From positions 62,001 through 126,000 of the forward strand of contig CAKUNE010000002.1 in NCBI GenBank assembly GCA_934668345.1: a stretch of 64,000 nt of DNA, written 5' to 3'. A model generated the notes under the pieces. That model was not told where the DNA came from. It saw nothing but the letters and a program-made list of their open reading frames with translations, and ran no database searches. Of the stretch, positions 26,120-34,593 are shown piece by piece; positions within the stretch are counted from its first letter, which is position 1, and each line of letters starts with the position of its first letter. The position numbers and the translations under genes were made by a program. Origin of the DNA: an uncultured Collinsella sp. Lineage in GTDB: Bacteria; Actinomycetota; Coriobacteriia; Coriobacteriales; Coriobacteriaceae.

Positions 26120-26950
26120 ATGGAACGCGAGTTTTCCCTTAATATCAAGCAGACGGCCGGCCTCTACGGCGTAAGCGCAGACACTCTTCGCTATTACGAG
26201 TCAATTGGTTTAGTTGCTCCAAAGCGCGGAGCGAATGCCTACCGTGAATACAGGAAGGACGATTTCGGCAGACTCAATATCATCATGTCAATGCTCAACA
26301 TGAACTACACGCTTAGCGAAATCAGATCTTTCCTAGATAACCATTCACTCGAAACGAGCTTCGAGCTGTTCAGCAACGAACTTGACAGCATCGACGCAGC
26401 CATTGCAAAGCTATCGCAACGGCGCCGAAAGATCGAGCATTGCATGCAAAATATATCCATGTCGTTAAGAGCGCGCGAGGAGAAGCAATCGAGGGTGGTT
26501 CATAAGGGACCCCGAGGATATGTCATCGTAAGCGAAGACGAGCTAAGCGGCGACATAATTCCCTACGCCACCATTAAACGCATGAAAGAACTCGGGATGG
26601 AAATCGACTCGATACACACGGTTCCATGCTTCATCCTTGACCCATCGCGCAGGAGCACCGACGGTTGCTTAGTAGCAAAGAAAACGCTGCTTTCGCTCGG
26701 GTCAAGTGACGATAAAGGGTGTGAGATTTTCCCGGAAGGCGACTATCTTTGCAGGACAACCACCGGCCCTGCAGAAATAACGCCGATAGTATGGAGGGAA
26801 ATGAACGAATTCATGGACCGGAATCGCCTCGTTGCCACGGGTCCCCTTTTAGAATTCTGGTATGTAAGCGAATACATATCCGACAATCAAGATGAGTATT
26901 TACACACGCTTGAAATAATGGTTGAACCCAATGTAATTGAGAAGCGATAG
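26120..26950 (+). CDS. MerR-family regulator with GyrI-like effector domain
   Basis: A 276-residue regulator. The MerR winged helix is at residues 1-75 (IKQTAGLYGVSADTLRYYESIGLV), a coiled-coil dimer helix follows (about 80-120), and the C-terminal half resembles the GyrI-like/BmrR small-molecule-binding fold. GGAAGG lies 6 nt before ATG 26120. It diverges from the esterase-MFS-MFS unit and is the natural candidate for its control. GyrI-like domains bind drug-like hydrophobic compounds, fitting an esterase-transporter module. Confidence 0.85.
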   Translation: MEREFSLNIKQTAGLYGVSADTLRYYESIGLVAPKRGANAYREYRKDDFGRLNIIMSMLNMNYTLSEIRSFLDNHSLETSFELFSNELDSIDAAIAKLSQRRRKIEHCMQNISMSLRAREEKQSRVVHKGPRGYVIVSEDELSGDIIPYATIKRMKELGMEIDSIHTVPCFILDPSRRSTDGCLVAKKTLLSLGSSDDKGCEIFPEGDYLCRTTTGPAEITPIVWREMNEFMDRNRLVATGPLLEFWYVSEYISDNQDEYLHTLEIMVEPNVIEKR

Positions 26951-27015
26951 CATCTCAACTCATCTTTAGCGCGCCGAAAGGCAAGCCACATTCACCCCTA
27001 ATGACCCACCCACCT

Positions 27016-27124
27016 GGGTAGTCTTTTGGGACGGGGCTTTTTTGACTACTTTTGGCGCGAACACAAGCGTTCGGCGAGCTATCGCGCAAGGGTAGTCAAA
27101 AAAGCCCCCTCCCAAAAGACTACC
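27016..27124. repeat. Long intergenic palindrome 4 between merR and xseB
   Basis: Arms 27016-27047 and 27093-27124 pair over 32 bp with one mismatch. The arm contains GCTTTTTTGAC, so both strands also have a run of T. The inner hairpin is CGAAC-ACAA-GCGTTCG within a 45-nt centre. It lies between convergent genes and could be a two-way terminator. Its inner hairpin resembles that of palindrome 5 in design. Confidence 0.88.
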
Positions 27125-27145
27125 CCAAAGTGGGCTGCGAGGTGG

Positions 27146-27412
27146 TTAGAACGAGAGGTTGTCCTCGGTGTTAGCGGCTTCGCCGTCGGCGAGCACGTCG
27201 TTGCCGTCGACGTCCTTAAGGAGCACCGAGACCTTCTGCTCGGCATCGGCCAGGCGGGTACGAAGGCTCTTGAGAAGCTCAACGCCGCGGGTGTAGCTCT
27301 CGAGCGACTCCTCGAGCTCCATATCGCCCGACTCCAGGCTGCGGATGATGAGCTCCAGCTCCTGCGAGGCCTGCTTGTACGTAAGCTGCTCGACCGGGGT
27401 CTTCTCTGCCAT
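27146..27412 (-). CDS. xseB: Exodeoxyribonuclease VII small subunit
   Basis: An 88-residue helical protein that assembles with XseA into the enzyme degrading single-stranded DNA to oligonucleotides. The family pattern is the N-terminal TYKQASQELELIIRSLESGDMELEESLESY followed by GVELLK and a C-terminal helix. GGAAA lies upstream of the ATG. It follows xseA by 42 bp on the same strand, as usual. Confidence 0.92.
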   Translation of the reverse strand: MAEKTPVEQLTYKQASQELELIIRSLESGDMELEESLESYTRGVELLKSLRTRLADAEQKVSVLLKDVDGNDVLADGEAANTEDNLSF

Positions 27413-27454
27413 ATCTGTTTCCTTTCCTAAAGGTCTATCACATTAATACACGGC

Positions 27455-28906
27455 CTACTCGACCGTATCGACGGTTGCCGCCACGTTGCCGTCTGCCATG
27501 CGAACACGGATGGCATCGCCGGGCTTAAACGCCTTGGCGCTTGTAGCCACACCATCGTCGCCGTACGCGATGGAATAGCCACGGGCAAGCACCTTGAGCG
27601 GCGACAGGGCATCGAGCGAAGCGGCAGCTCGGCCCAAGTCGGAGGCGGGCTTGCTGAGCATCGTGCGCCCCTGGTGTTCTAGACGGGAGCTCGCAAGCGT
27701 GAGCGCATGACGTTTGCCATCAAGCCCCGAAGTGCTTGCGACCAGACGCTCGGGCAGACGCTCAAAGTTGGAGCGGAAAGCCCCGACCGAGCGCAAAATT
27801 GCACCGGACAGGCGGTCGGCGGTCAGTGCAAGCTCAGACTCGCGACGCTCGACCATAAACGTGGGGTCGTTGAGGCACGGACGGCATGCAGCCGCATCGA
27901 GCGCATCACCCAGACGAGCCGTATAGGTGTCCCAGGCACGACGACCACGCCGATCGAGCATCTCCAGATCGACCTGATCCGACCCGATCATCGATGCCAT
28001 CGCGGCGCCCAGACGTTGATGGCGCGTCTCGAGCACGTCGGCCAGCTCTGTCATGGCCGGCGCCACCGATTCTGCCGCCGCCGTGGGCGTGGAGGCGCGA
28101 CGGTCGCTCACCATGTCGCAGATCGAGGTATCGGGCTCGTGGCCAATACCTGTCACTACAGGCACAGGGCAGGCTGCCACCGCACGGGCGAGCTCCTCGT
28201 CATTAAAAGTCATGAGGTCCTCGAAGGAACCGCCGCCGCGCACGAGCAAAATACAGTCGGGCGCGGGCGTAATGGAAGCGGCGCGGTGCAAGCCTTCGAT
28301 GAGCTCCGCCGGCGCACCCTCGCCTTGGACCTTGGCACCCACGCAAACAAGCTCGACAAGTGGGTTGCGACGGCGCAGCGTACGTTTGACGTCGTCGATC
28401 ACGGCACCCGAAAGCGAGGTGACGACCGCCACGCGCGAGCAAAACACCGGAATGCGACGCTTGCAGGACTCGTCCATCAGCCCCTCGCGGCGCAGCTTCT
28501 CGGCCAACTGTGCCACCTGTTGACGCAGCAGGCCCTCCCCCGCCAGCGAGAACGAACGGGCGACAAAGCTCATACGGCCCGTGGGCTTATAGAGATTGAA
28601 GCTGCCCTTAAAGCTCACCTGCATACCGTCGCGCAAGTCGAAGGTGCGCTTAAGATAGGCACCCTTCCAGATGATGCAATCGACGGCAGCCGAGTCGTCC
28701 TTGATCTGGAAGTAGCAGTGGCCGCTTCGGGCATTGGGGCCACGAAAGCCGGTGACCTCGCCCAGGACGCTCAGCTGCGGAATGGCATCGAGCGCACCAG
28801 CGGCGATCTCCACCGCCTGGCTCACGCTGAGCTCTTTGCGCTCCTGCTCGTCCGAGCCGTCGAACTCGGCAGAAACGCTATTGCCGGTTAGATTCCAGCC
28901 TGCCAC
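27455..28906 (-). CDS. xseA: Exodeoxyribonuclease VII large subunit
   Basis: About 483 residues. The N-terminal OB fold (ALDAIPQLSVLGEVTGFRGPNARSGHCYF region) binds single-stranded DNA; the catalytic domain follows with RVAVVTSLSGAVIDDV, VRGGGSFEDLMTFNDE and TGIGHEPDTSICDMVSDRRASTPTAAAE, all diagnostic. The start is read as GTG at 28906 because AAAGGAGG lies 4-5 nt upstream; the upstream in-frame ATG at 28924 overlaps that ribosome site. It forms an operon with xseB. Confidence 0.93.
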   Translation of the reverse strand: MAGWNLTGNSVSAEFDGSDEQERKELSVSQAVEIAAGALDAIPQLSVLGEVTGFRGPNARSGHCYFQIKDDSAAVDCIIWKGAYLKRTFDLRDGMQVSFKGSFNLYKPTGRMSFVARSFSLAGEGLLRQQVAQLAEKLRREGLMDESCKRRIPVFCSRVAVVTSLSGAVIDDVKRTLRRRNPLVELVCVGAKVQGEGAPAELIEGLHRAASITPAPDCILLVRGGGSFEDLMTFNDEELARAVAACPVPVVTGIGHEPDTSICDMVSDRRASTPTAAAESVAPAMTELADVLETRHQRLGAAMASMIGSDQVDLEMLDRRGRRAWDTYTARLGDALDAAACRPCLNDPTFMVERRESELALTADRLSGAILRSVGAFRSNFERLPERLVASTSGLDGKRHALTLASSRLEHQGRTMLSKPASDLGRAAASLDALSPLKVLARGYSIAYGDDGVATSAKAFKPGDAIRVRMADGNVAATVDTVE

Positions 28907-28976
28907 GCAGCCTCCTTTCGTCATTGTGTACACGGGCTCCAGCCCTGTGTAAATTCAAGTCCCACACATAGTACAG

Positions 28977-29006
28977 CGCCGCGGGGACACGAATCCCCGC
29001 GGCGCC
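28977..29006. terminator. Strong hairpin downstream of the zinc protease gene
   Basis: A perfect 12-bp GC stem (28977-28988 with 28995-29006) with a 6-nt loop lies 16 bp after the protease stop. No T run follows on either strand, so it is either a poor terminator or an mRNA 3' stabiliser. Confidence 0.55.
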
Positions 29007-29021
29007 CAGCGACCCAATTTG

Positions 29022-29726
29022 TTATCGGTTGGAGTTTCTGTTGTAGCGAGCCATAAGATAGAGCAGCTGAATAATCGAGGTGAGCGCCGCAGCCACATAG
29101 GTAAGCGCGGCGGCCGTCAGCACCTTCTTGGCACCGTTGACCTGTTTGGAGCTCATGCCCGACTGCTCGATATACGCCACGGCGCGGCGGCTGGCGTCAA
29201 TCTCGACCGGCAGCGTAACCAGTTGGAACAGCACGCTAAACGAGAAGAAGACCAGCGCGAGGGTCGTGAGCCCGGCAATGTTCATAAACAAGCCCATGAG
29301 CAGCACGATCGTCCAGGTATTCTGGGTAAAGTTGACGACCGGCACGAGGGCGCTGCGCACCTTCATCATGGCGTAACCGCTTTGACGCTGGGCGGCATGG
29401 CCCGCCTCGTGGCAGGCGACGGCAACGCTTGCGACCGACCCGCCCGAACGGTTAGCGTCAGACAGATACAGGTTGTTGTCCTGCGGGTTGTAGTGGTCGG
29501 TGAGCTCGCCGGCAACGCCCTTGATGCCCACGGCGTTGCAACCGTTGGCATCGAGCATGCGGCGAGCGACCGTAGCGCCCGTATCGCCGTCCGAGCGCAC
29601 CTTGGACCACGTCCTGTACGTCGAGTTGATATAGCTCTGCGCGGCAAGACCAAGCACCGTGCAGACAAGAACAACCAGCAGGTACAGCGGGTCGATACCA
29701 AAGCCGTATCCATAGTAATAGGGCAT
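29022..29726 (-). CDS. Membrane zinc metalloprotease, YugP-like
   Basis: A 234-residue integral membrane protein of the YugP-like neutral zinc metallopeptidase group. A first helix covers residues 11-30. The zinc motif HEAGH is at 106-110, preceded by the SDANRSGGSVAS segment. Two more hydrophobic stretches lie at about 125-170 and one near the C-terminus. GGAGG lies 6-7 nt before the ATG. The substrate is unknown; the family is common in Firmicutes and Actinobacteria as a single gene. Confidence 0.85.
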   Translation of the reverse strand: MPYYYGYGFGIDPLYLLVVLVCTVLGLAAQSYINSTYRTWSKVRSDGDTGATVARRMLDANGCNAVGIKGVAGELTDHYNPQDNNLYLSDANRSGGSVASVAVACHEAGHAAQRQSGYAMMKVRSALVPVVNFTQNTWTIVLLMGLFMNIAGLTTLALVFFSFSVLFQLVTLPVEIDASRRAVAYIEQSGMSSKQVNGAKKVLTAAALTYVAAALTSIIQLLYLMARYNRNSNR

Positions 29727-29790
29727 GCGAATTCCTCCGAATCGAGTTACACGTTGGAGGCATTTTACCCACTCAAGCGGCTAGGCTTCC

Positions 29791-30924
29791 TTACAGCAAT
29801 TCAATTTTGCCATCTTTGACCGTCAGTCCCATATTGCCCGAGAGTAAATCGTCCAGACGCGAACCCACGAGCTCAAAACGCCAGCCTTCGCGCAGGGGGC
29901 TTTGCTCGGGATGCTCGATGTAATCGGCCAGGTCATCGCGCGAGGCAATGACCGAGGTTGCCACGCCCGAGCGCTCGGCAACCAGGCGGATGAGCGCGTA
30001 CATCAGGTCCGTCACGCTCTCCAGCTCCGGCGAGATCTGACGGTGCCCGCGCACCATGAGCGGCAGGCGATCGTGCGGGCAGCTCGCGCCGCGCTTGATG
30101 GCCATGAGCGCGCCGTCCACGTCGCGCTCCCCCAGCTGATCGGTACCGCGGATACTGCGGAACTCCTCGACACGCACGGGATTGCGCTTGACGAGCGCCA
30201 GCAGCGTATCGTCGGACATGACCCACTTACGCGGGATGTTGCGGCGCTCGGCGCGGTCCTCGCGCCAGGCGGCGAGCTCGCGCGCGATGCCCAGTTGATG
30301 GCGGCTGCACGAGTTGATGCGCTTGACCTTGCGGAATGCCTCGTGACGGTCGGCGCGATAGTGCGACTCGTCGGCCAGCGGGCGGAGCTCGTCGAGCACC
30401 CAGTCCACGCGGCCCAGCTCGCGCAGGCGGCTCATCATCTCGGTATAGGCGACGATCAGGTACTTGACGTCATCGATCGCATATTCAATCTGTTTATCGG
30501 TCAGCGGGCGGCGCGACCAATCGGTCAGTGACTCGGTCTTGGGCAGCGAGACGCCGCAAAACGTCTGCACGAGCGCGCCGTAGGAAATCTGCTGGCGCTC
30601 ACCCAAAAAGGCGGCGGCCACCTGCGTATCAAAAATAGGACGCGGCAGCACGCCCACAGTATGGAGCATGACCTCCATATCCTGCGAGCAGGCGTGGAAC
30701 ACCTTGGTTACGCTCTCATCGGCCATAAGCTCGGCGAGCGGCGACAGGTCGTCGATCACCAGGGGGTCGACCGCGACGCTATCGGCAGGGGTGGCAATCT
30801 GAACCAGGCACAGACGCGGATGGAACGTGCGCTCGCGCAAAAACTCGGTATCGACGGCAATCGCGTCGAACTCGCGGGCGCGCTGGCAAAAGTCGAGTAG
30901 AGCCTGATGTGTGGAAATGTACAT
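29791..30924 (-). CDS. rnd: Ribonuclease D
   Basis: A 377-residue 3'-to-5' exoribonuclease acting in tRNA maturation. The DEDD catalytic core is visible: DTEF near residue 25, FHACSQDMEVM, and the third motif YAIDDVKYL. An HRDC domain follows (SRHQLGIARELAAWREDRAERRN region), then a second C-terminal helical domain. The ribosome site is weak. It is divergent from the lipid-kinase-like gene, with about 100 bp between them. Confidence 0.92.
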   Translation of the reverse strand: MYISTHQALLDFCQRAREFDAIAVDTEFLRERTFHPRLCLVQIATPADSVAVDPLVIDDLSPLAELMADESVTKVFHACSQDMEVMLHTVGVLPRPIFDTQVAAAFLGERQQISYGALVQTFCGVSLPKTESLTDWSRRPLTDKQIEYAIDDVKYLIVAYTEMMSRLRELGRVDWVLDELRPLADESHYRADRHEAFRKVKRINSCSRHQLGIARELAAWREDRAERRNIPRKWVMSDDTLLALVKRNPVRVEEFRSIRGTDQLGERDVDGALMAIKRGASCPHDRLPLMVRGHRQISPELESVTDLMYALIRLVAERSGVATSVIASRDDLADYIEHPEQSPLREGWRFELVGSRLDDLLSGNMGLTVKDGKIELL

Positions 30925-31022
30925 ATCAACCCATCAAATAAGGTTAGGCCCGAAAAACACGGGTAGGATATCGGCATTGCCTTACAACTATACTCGGTTA
31001 GTCACAGAACGGGAACGTAAGT

Positions 31023-31940
31023 ATGCGCTGCCTTATCATCCACAACCCGGCATCGGGCCCCAGCTCAGATGAAATCTTCGCATTCACGCACGCCCTCGCG
31101 CAGGGCGGCGACGAGGTCGTGATGCGCTTTATCGGCGATGGCATGGAGCCCGAGGACGCCGTGGCGGACGTGCGCGAGTTCGATCGCGTGGTGGTCTCGG
31201 GTGGCGACGGCACCGTCTCCAACGTGCTCGACCAGATGCGCGGATGCGGCGTCCCCACACTCGTCTTCCCCTCTGGCACGGCATGCCTGTTCTTCAACAA
31301 CATCGGCAATGCCCCCGAGGCGGCGGCGCTTGCCAAGGCCTGCCGCGCCGGCCGCACCGTCAAGGCGGACATGGGCGAACTCTTTTGGCTCGACGAGAAC
31401 GGTAACGAGAGGCGCCATGGCTTTATCATCATTGCCGGCTCAGGCTACGACGCCGAGATCATGATGAAGGCCGCTCCCACCAAAAACGACATCGGCGAGA
31501 TCGCCTACTTCCTGTCGGCGCTTGCCACGCCCAATCCCACAGTGGCGCACTTTACGATTGAGCATGACGGCATTGTCGAGGAGCTCGACGGCATCTGCTG
31601 CATGGCCGGCAACACCTCGGTCATCCAAAACGACATCAACCTGTTCCCCGACTGTCGCATGAACGACGGCATGGTCGACATCGCGGTCATCGAGCCCGTA
31701 AAAACCGTGCAGTTGCTGCCCACCGTGATCACCGCCGCGCTCGACCCCGCCGGCAAGGTGCTCGGTCGCCCGCAGTTCAAGATCATCCAGACCAAGGAAG
31801 CTAAGATTACCTGTACACCGTCGCTGGGCATGCAGTTCGATGGCGAGATTATCTCCAGCAACTCCGGCGTCTTTGGCGCCCGCGCGCTTCCGCAATGTCT
31901 CGACCTGATCGTCGACGAATTCTCACCGCTCGGAAAATAG
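31023..31940 (+). CDS. Diacylglycerol kinase catalytic domain protein
   Basis: A 305-residue protein of the DagK/sphingosine kinase/YegS superfamily. It shows HNPASGP at the N-terminus, the nucleotide motif VVSGGDGTVSN, GTAC in place of the common GTAN, and the C-terminal lipid-binding beta fold. Members phosphorylate diacylglycerol or related lipids at the membrane. The GTAC variant may alter specificity. It is followed after 9 bp by a 30-residue membrane peptide with a strong ribosome site. Confidence 0.87.
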   Translation: MRCLIIHNPASGPSSDEIFAFTHALAQGGDEVVMRFIGDGMEPEDAVADVREFDRVVVSGGDGTVSNVLDQMRGCGVPTLVFPSGTACLFFNNIGNAPEAAALAKACRAGRTVKADMGELFWLDENGNERRHGFIIIAGSGYDAEIMMKAAPTKNDIGEIAYFLSALATPNPTVAHFTIEHDGIVEELDGICCMAGNTSVIQNDINLFPDCRMNDGMVDIAVIEPVKTVQLLPTVITAALDPAGKVLGRPQFKIIQTKEAKITCTPSLGMQFDGEIISSNSGVFGARALPQCLDLIVDEFSPLGK

Positions 31941-31949
31941 GAGGACCCC

Positions 31950-32042
31950 ATGAACGACAATCCCCTGCTCGGCTTTATCGTCATTGTTCTGGCCATGCTC
32001 GTCGGCTATGCGATCAACGTGATCCACCGTCGGAAGAAGTAA
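31950..32042 (+). CDS. 30-residue single-span membrane peptide
   Basis: Reads MNDNPLLGFIVIVLAMLVGY, then AINVIHRRKK and a stop. GGAGG lies 4 nt before the ATG and overlaps the stop region of the lipid-kinase-like gene, so translation is probably coupled. One hydrophobic helix (residues 6-24) is followed by a basic tail, predicting N-out/C-in orientation. A strong terminator follows. No family recognised; it may anchor or regulate the upstream kinase-like protein (inference). Confidence 0.65.
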   Translation: MNDNPLLGFIVIVLAMLVGYAINVIHRRKK

Positions 32043-32077
32043 CTCCACATTGGTATGATATTCATCCAATTATCGTC

Positions 32078-32118
32078 TCCCCCGCTGTTTATGCATTTGC
32101 CAAACAGCGGGGGATTTT
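32078..32118 (+). terminator. Terminator of the lipid-kinase/small-peptide unit
   Basis: A perfect 13-bp stem TCCCCCGCTGTTT with its complement (32078-32090, 32102-32114), then TTTTCTTTT. The following 32120-32300 is AT-rich and contains no gene; it should hold the promoter of the surface dipeptidase. Confidence 0.92.
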
Positions 32119-32304
32119 CTTTTCGGCAATTTACGACACTCTATTCAGATGTAGTAATTGCAGGGCTTCTTTATTTAACTAAAGCTATATATTGAGTATT
32201 ATTAACCGCTCATCGTATATTTCATTACGCTTATCGAGTAGTTTTCTTTCATAGATGAATATTGTTTCCGATTCGTTACGCTAAGGGAGTGTCTTTATTG
32301 GCTT

Positions 32305-32328
32305 AAGCCCTCTGGCTGCAGAGGGCTT
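32305..32328 (+). promoter_or_regulatory. Leader hairpin of the C69 dipeptidase gene
   Basis: AAGCCCTCTG and CAGAGGGCTT form a perfect 10-bp stem with the tetraloop GCTG, ending 20 bp before the start codon. No T tract follows except TTT inside the stem end, so a 5' mRNA stabiliser or binding site is as likely as attenuation. Confidence 0.5.
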
Positions 32329-32347
32329 TCGCACGCTGGGAGGGAAT

Positions 32348-34279
32348 ATGAGGAAAACTCACCCCGTCAACGCGCTCAAAAAGCTTGGCATAGGCCTTGC
32401 ATTTGGAGCTGCAACCATCATGTCCATGCCGACCTCTGCGCTCGCCTGCACGCAGATGTACATGGGCAAAGATCTAACGGCCGACGGCAACACGTACTAC
32501 GGCCGCGCCGAGGACTATGCCAAGCGCTACCTCAAGCACTACGGTATCGAAGAATCGCACGCCCCCGGCTTCACCTACAGCTCCGATGAGTCTGGATTCG
32601 TGTACACCTCGAACAAAACCACGTACCGCTACAGTTACGTGCGCGATCACCCCTCGCAGTGGGATGAGCGTTGGGACGCCTACTCCGAGGCAGGCATCAA
32701 TGAGAAGGGTGTATCCTGCTCTGCCACGCTAAGCACTAGCATGAATGAAGATGTCAAAGCCGTGGACCCCCTGACCGGCACTGGCATTGGCGAGTACAGC
32801 TACGCCAGCGTCATCTTGGGCGAAAGCGCCACGGCCCGCGAGGGCGTCGAGCTAATCGGCAGCCTGATCGACGCGCAGGGCGTCTGCTCCAACGACCAGA
32901 TTGTCATCGCCGACAACAATGAGACCTGGCTGTTCGCCGCGCTTTCCGGCCATCAGTGGATTGCCATGAAGCTCGCTGACGACGTCGCATCGGTCAACCC
33001 CAATATCGGCAACCTCAGCTACGATGTCGACCTCAATGATACCGAGAATTGCCTCCACTCTGAGAAAATCCAGTCTATGCCCGAAGATAAGGGTATCGCC
33101 AAGTACTCCGCTGACGGCAAATTCGATGTCGCCCAAACGTATGGCGAGAGGCTCGATAAGACTGGCAGGCATCAGTGGACCCGCTATATCCAGGGTCGAG
33201 ATTACTTCATGAACCCGCTTACTAAGGACGCCGATTACACCATCGTCAACGACGGCAGCGTCGGCGCAGCCGTCAGCGAGATCCAGCCCTTGTTCTTCAA
33301 GCCTGGTAAGTCTGGCTGGAGCACCTTTGAGCTGATTCGCGCCTTTGGTAACCGTGGCGAAAACGTCCCCGGCCTTAACGCCAACAAAGACGGCGCCTAC
33401 GCCATCGGCACCGAGCGCAACACCGAGATCAACCTCTTCCAGATTCGTCGCGGCCTTGATCCCGAAGTCGCCACCATCCAGTGGGAGATGCTCTCCCGCG
33501 CCGGATACTCCGTCGCCATCCCGCTGTACTCCGCTCTGATGACTGAGGTCAGCCCGTACTTCAGCGATCAGACTGTCTCCTTCGACCACTGCAAAGAAAC
33601 CGATATCGTAAACAACGAGGAGCCCGCGAACTCCATTAACTACGTCCTCATGGACATCAGCTCACTCTGCTTTGAGAACCCTGACACCCTTGGCACCAGT
33701 GTCCGCACCTACCTCGAAGCGCTCCAGAACGAGCTCATCGAGCAGAACCAGGAAGTCGACAAGGCCATGCTGGCTGAAACGACCACCGAGGGCCGCACCG
33801 CCCTGGCCAACAAGGCCGGCAAGGCTGCTACCGAGAACACGTACAAGAAGTGCAAGGCCCTGCTCCAGGAGATGCGCGCCTATCAGAAGGCCGGAAACTT
33901 CGAACAGCCCTTCACCCCGAGCGATCTGAATACCGAGACCAACGGCCTCAAGGAGTCCATCACCTACGCCAAGGACGCTCTTGCCACCGACCCGGTCACC
34001 CCGGATCAGCCCGGCACCCCCGAGCAGCCCGGCAAGCCCGAGCAGCCCAGCACCCCTGAGCAGCCCGCTAAGCCCGAGCAGCCAGCCACCAAGCCTGAGA
34101 AGCCTGGCAAGTCGGACAACACCACGACCACGGTAACCACCAACAAGACGAACACCAAGGGCGGCCTGCCCACCACTGGCGATCGTTTTGATGGCCGCAT
34201 GGTGGCCGCATTCGCCATCGCTGGCGTTGCCGTCATCTCCGCAGGCGGTTATATCCTCTATCGCCGCAACAAGGAGTAA
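32348..34279 (+). CDS. LPxTG-anchored C69 (PepD-like) dipeptidase
   Basis: A 643-residue exported Ntn-hydrolase. A signal peptide (residues 1-33, ending ALA) places Cys34 at the mature N-terminus, where C69 dipeptidases need their nucleophile. The catalytic region runs to about residue 460 (CTQMYMGKDLTADGNTYYGR, EAGINEKGVSCSATLS, DNNETWLFAALSGHQW). A helical segment follows, then a PEQPGTPEQPGK-type proline-rich spacer, the sortase motif LPTTG (607-611), a membrane helix and a basic tail. GGGAGG precedes the ATG. It likely trims dipeptides at the cell wall surface. Confidence 0.9.
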   Translation: MRKTHPVNALKKLGIGLAFGAATIMSMPTSALACTQMYMGKDLTADGNTYYGRAEDYAKRYLKHYGIEESHAPGFTYSSDESGFVYTSNKTTYRYSYVRDHPSQWDERWDAYSEAGINEKGVSCSATLSTSMNEDVKAVDPLTGTGIGEYSYASVILGESATAREGVELIGSLIDAQGVCSNDQIVIADNNETWLFAALSGHQWIAMKLADDVASVNPNIGNLSYDVDLNDTENCLHSEKIQSMPEDKGIAKYSADGKFDVAQTYGERLDKTGRHQWTRYIQGRDYFMNPLTKDADYTIVNDGSVGAAVSEIQPLFFKPGKSGWSTFELIRAFGNRGENVPGLNANKDGAYAIGTERNTEINLFQIRRGLDPEVATIQWEMLSRAGYSVAIPLYSALMTEVSPYFSDQTVSFDHCKETDIVNNEEPANSINYVLMDISSLCFENPDTLGTSVRTYLEALQNELIEQNQEVDKAMLAETTTEGRTALANKAGKAATENTYKKCKALLQEMRAYQKAGNFEQPFTPSDLNTETNGLKESITYAKDALATDPVTPDQPGTPEQPGKPEQPSTPEQPAKPEQPATKPEKPGKSDNTTTTVTTNKTNTKGGLPTTGDRFDGRMVAAFAIAGVAVISAGGYILYRRNKE

Positions 34280-34291
34280 TCCCTCACTGGT

Positions 34292-34329
34292 GCGAGCGGG
34301 ATGGCACGGTTCGTCCCGCCCGCCTTTTT
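34292..34329 (+). terminator. Terminator of the C69 dipeptidase gene
   Basis: GCGAGCGGGA and TCCCGCCCGC pair with one mismatch (34292-34301 with 34314-34323) and are followed by CTTTTTG. Confidence 0.8.
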
Positions 34330-34386
34330 GACCGGCGGGAAACCCGCCTGAAATCTTTTCAAAAAAGATTTCCCCGCACACACTTT

Positions 34387-34404
34387 GCTGTGCTATAGTG
34401 CAGC
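34387..34404 (+). promoter_or_regulatory. Putative promoter and operator of the Trp-leader transcript
   Basis: TGCTATAGT (34391-34399) fits an extended -10 element. It lies inside an imperfect palindrome GCTG-TG-CTATAG-TG-CAGC (34387-34404), so a repressor could bind over the -10. The -35 is poor. The transcript would start near 34406, about 50 bp before the leader peptide. Confidence 0.5.
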
Positions 34405-34457
34405 GCAACAGCAATCAGGTGCAACCGCGCCACGGCATCACGAAAGGAGCCACCAAC

Positions 34458-34526
34458 ATGAAGAACACGATGAAGTCTCTCAACAACTGGTGGTGGCGTG
34501 ATGCGAATACGATCGGTCGACGGTGA
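34458..34526 (+). CDS. Trp-rich attenuation leader peptide (22 residues)
   Basis: Reads MKNTMKSLNNWWWRDANTIG, then RR and TGA. AAAGGAG lies 8 nt before the ATG. Three consecutive TGG codons (34488-34496) in a 22-codon ORF followed 36 bp later by a terminator are the classic form of a tryptophan attenuation leader. Here the downstream genes are not trp biosynthesis but ECF-transporter S components, which points to tryptophan or a closely tied compound as the imported substrate. Confidence 0.88.
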   Translation: MKNTMKSLNNWWWRDANTIGRR

Positions 34527-34562
34527 GTCCCTCACGCCTGTTTTTGCGCTCTAGGTGATTGG

Positions 34563-34593
34563 AAGGCCTCCGGTTTCGACCGGGGGCCTTTTT
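34563..34593 (+). terminator. Attenuator terminator upstream of the ECF transporter
   Basis: A 12-bp stem AAGGCCTCCGGT/ACCGGGGGCCTT with a TTCG tetraloop is followed by TTT. The segment CGGTCGA in the leader ORF (34514-34520) is exactly complementary to TCGACCG (34576-34582) in its loop and right arm, giving a possible antiterminator when a ribosome stalls on the Trp codons. Confidence 0.85.

Noticed and set aside
34387..34404. A TrpR operator at the Trp-leader promoter
   Set aside because: The palindrome does not resemble the known CTAG-centred TrpR site; only an unnamed operator is claimed.
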